The translations under genes were made by a program, and so were the position numbers. Below are positions 31,341-32,718 of a stretch of 32,718 nt of DNA, piece by piece (within the stretch, counting starts at the first letter, position 1; every line of letters begins with the position of its first letter). The notes under the pieces were generated by a model that worked only from the letters and a program-made list of their open reading frames with translations, searched no databases and was not told the DNA's origin. This DNA is from Acidobacteriota bacterium (GTDB lineage Bacteria > Acidobacteriota > UBA6911 > RPQK01 > JAJDTT01): assembly GCA_022827025.1 (NCBI GenBank), contig JAJDTT010000293.1, positions 1-32,718 on the forward strand, read 5' to 3'.

Positions 31341-32513
31341 ATGGAGACAATCCAATTGCCCAAGCTGGCCATCACCATGGAAGAGGGGACCGTCGTGCGA
31401 TGGCTCAAGCAGGAGGGCGATCCCATCGTCAAGGGTGAACCTGTGGTCGAGATCGAGACCGAGAAGGCCAACGCCGAGATCGAGGCCATCTGCGTCGGCT
31501 TCCTCAAGAAAATCGCCGTCAAGGAAGGCGAAGCCGCCCCGGTGGAAGCCGTGCTGGCCTATGTCGCCACCGACGAAGCGGAATTGAGCGCTCCCTTCGA
31601 ACCCGCCGTCCCCGAGCTGAAGCCAAAGGCCCCGGTGCTTTCCACGAAACCGTCCCCCAAGACCCCGCGCCGACCCTCTCAGGGCCCTGCGGCCAGAACG
31701 AAGGGCCCGGTGCGGGCCGCTCCGGCGGCCCGCCGGTTGGCCCGGGAACTGGGTCTGGATCTCGCGTCGATCCCGGGGACCGGTCCGGGAGGGCGTATTC
31801 TGCCGAAGGACGTTCGCCGTGCCCAAGCCGCTGCCGCCGAACCGCCGGCAGACCCACTCGAAAAACGAAGGCCGATCATTGCCACGCTGACCAAGTCCAT
31901 CCGGTCGATTCCCCACATCCACATCTGCCGGAAGCTGCCGGCGGACGGATTGATCGCCCTGAAGCGACGCAACCGGGACGTGACCTACACGGAGATCCTG
32001 CTCAAGGCCCTGGCGCTGGCGGTCGAGAAATGTCCCGCGTTCAAGACTTCACTGGTGGACGACCGGCTCCACCAGCCGGACACCACCAGGCTGGGGTTCG
32101 TCGTCGACGTGGAGGACGCCCTGGTGATCCCCACCATCGAAGACCCGGCAAGCAAATCGATCCAGGATCTGGCGGCCGAAGTTCGGAGCCTGACCCGCCG
32201 GGCCCGGCAGGGGACCCTGAAGCACGCCGACGTGAGTGGGGCCACGGTGAGCCTCAGCAATCTCGGAATGCACGAGGTCGACCTCTTCACCGCAGTCATC
32301 CCTTACGGCCAGGCCGCCGTGCTCACCACCGGCCGGATCCGATATCAGCCGACCCTGCAAGAAGGATCGTTGGGGGAAGTCCCCCGGCTGTGGGCGAACC
32401 TGACCGTGGACCATCGCCTGATCGACGGCGTCGCCGCCGCCAAGTTCCTGAAGACCCTGGCCAACCTGCTTGGTAGGAGCGGCGGCTTTCCAGCCGCCGA
32501 CAGGGGGGTCTAA
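31341..32513 (+). CDS. Dihydrolipoamide acyltransferase, E2 of a 2-oxoacid dehydrogenase complex
   Basis: 390 aa, GGAGGGG before the ATG. Lipoyl domain 1-77 with the lipoylated lysine Lys42 in EIETEKANAEIE; a Pro/Ala/Lys-rich linker 78-120; peripheral subunit-binding domain about 125-160 (ARRLARELGLDLASIPGTGP); catalytic domain about 170-377 with the active-site motif DHRLIDG (His358, Asp362). Transfers the acyl group from lipoamide to CoA. No E1 or E3 gene is in the window, so it may pair with subunits encoded downstream beyond the transposon or elsewhere. The C-terminus is odd: after LANLL the last 13 residues (GRSGGFPAADRGV) and the stop come from two repeat hairpins, replacing the usual short tail. 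Divergent from rhaT, 38 bp apart. Confidence 0.9.
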   Translation: METIQLPKLAITMEEGTVVRWLKQEGDPIVKGEPVVEIETEKANAEIEAICVGFLKKIAVKEGEAAPVEAVLAYVATDEAELSAPFEPAVPELKPKAPVLSTKPSPKTPRRPSQGPAARTKGPVRAAPAARRLARELGLDLASIPGTGPGGRILPKDVRRAQAAAAEPPADPLEKRRPIIATLTKSIRSIPHIHICRKLPADGLIALKRRNRDVTYTEILLKALALAVEKCPAFKTSLVDDRLHQPDTTRLGFVVDVEDALVIPTIEDPASKSIQDLAAEVRSLTRRARQGTLKHADVSGATVSLSNLGMHEVDLFTAVIPYGQAAVLTTGRIRYQPTLQEGSLGEVPRLWANLTVDHRLIDGVAAAKFLKTLANLLGRSGGFPAADRGV

Positions 32514-32522
32514 GTCCCCCCT
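32480..32522. repeat. Two hairpins at the 3' end of the E2 gene
   Basis: Hairpin 32480-32499 has an 8-bp stem CGGCGGCT and loop TTCC, preceded by GTAGGAG. Hairpin 32502-32522 has a 7-bp stem AGGGGGG and loop TCTAAGT, which contains the E2 stop codon TAA (32511-32513). The order of elements (GGAG, CGGCGG hairpin, GACAGGGGGG) is the same as at 25060-25100. Confidence 0.85.
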
Positions 32523-32546
32523 CGTGAATCTTTAGGGGATTATAAA

Positions 32547-32563
32547 GAGTGTTTGACACGCTC
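32547..32563. repeat. Small dyad just past the TnpB stop
   Basis: GAGTGT and ACGCTC flank the five-base loop TTGAC (six pairs including one G:T). The position directly downstream of tnpB fits the subterminal hairpin found at the right end of IS200/IS605 elements and at the 3' end of omega RNA. The element's other end is outside the window, so this cannot be confirmed here. Confidence 0.35.
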
Positions 32564-32718
32564 TACAGTTCTGGTGACACGCTCGGCCTATCGGCCCACG
32601 TTCCGCCACCGGCGGCAGAAACCCCAGCCGCCAAGATGTTGATCGCAGCGTTATGGTCCCTGTCCATCCGGAGTCCGCAGGTGCGGCACCTGTAGGTCTC
32701 ACTGCGTCCCGGATCGTG
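32563..32718 (-). CDS. tnpB: TnpB (IS200/IS605/IS1341-type) C-terminus, partial at window edge
   Basis: Last 51 codons plus stop of a minus-strand frame that continues beyond the window. It reads HDPGRSETYRCRTCGLRMDR followed by DHNAAINIL. The CRTC pair is the second half of the TnpB zinc ribbon, and the Asp in DRDHNAA is the final RuvC catalytic residue. TnpB is an RNA-guided nuclease encoded by transposons of this group. Its omega RNA normally covers the 3' end of the gene and the element's right end, so it would lie around 32540-32640 here. The E2 stop is only 49 bp away, so the transposon end must fall in that gap or the E2 tail. Confidence 0.85.
   Translation of the reverse strand, partial: HDPGRSETYRCRTCGLRMDRDHNAAINILAAGVSAAGGGTWADRPSVSPEL

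Overview
GC-rich (roughly 60-65 %) bacterial chromosome fragment. The gene content points to Acidobacteriota or a similar free-living heterotroph: an Oar-like TonB-dependent receptor with an N-terminal carboxypeptidase-regulatory-like domain, a GWxTD-domain protein, CRTAC1/FG-GAP proteins, a cytochrome-c/DUF1549/DUF1553 (PSD1-type) protein and several carbohydrate genes. The phylum is an inference from families; the window has no rRNA or tRNA gene that I could see.

Layout. 1-9861: a minus-strand pair (tyrosine-phosphatase-like protein, then a seven-bladed-propeller/CRTAC1 protein) diverges from a plus-strand pair (GH38 alpha-mannosidase-like enzyme, then a HEAT-repeat/sodium:solute-symporter fusion). 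A roughly 200-bp intergenic module lies at both ends of this block in inverted orientation. 9862-13713: a large secreted FG-GAP protein and an SDR oxidoreductase, minus strand. 14038-18567: TonB-dependent receptor, a very strong terminator-like palindrome, then a secreted TPR protein. 18822-20905, minus: GWxTD protein, remnant of a PIN toxin and its FitA/VapB-like antitoxin. 21153-25011, plus operon: lipoprotein with glycosidase-like propeller, neutral-ceramidase-like protein, SDR. 25243-31302, minus: RhaT-type sugar/proton symporter, PSD1-type protein, enolase-superfamily sugar-acid dehydratase-like enzyme. 31341-32513: dihydrolipoamide acyltransferase (E2). The right edge cuts the C-terminus of a TnpB (IS200/IS605/IS1341) gene.

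Functionally the window reads as uptake and breakdown of complex organic matter: an outer-membrane receptor, secreted or lipid-anchored hydrolases, inner-membrane symporters (SSS, RhaT), and cytoplasmic SDR and enolase-superfamily enzymes for sugars or sugar acids.

The most unusual signal is not a gene. At least 15 short perfect or near-perfect hairpins are scattered through the window. They share a purine core in the loop (AGGAAA, AGGA, GGAA, AGAA; or its complement TTTCCT), but their stems differ completely and stay self-complementary. They occupy every convergent intergenic region, form an array of five hairpins at exact 25-bp spacing (25139-25254), and in four places have become part of a reading frame: a domain linker, an N-terminus and two C-termini with their stop codons. 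A second class with loop ACAAG occurs twice. This looks like an active or recently active palindromic repeat system whose arms are corrected against each other.
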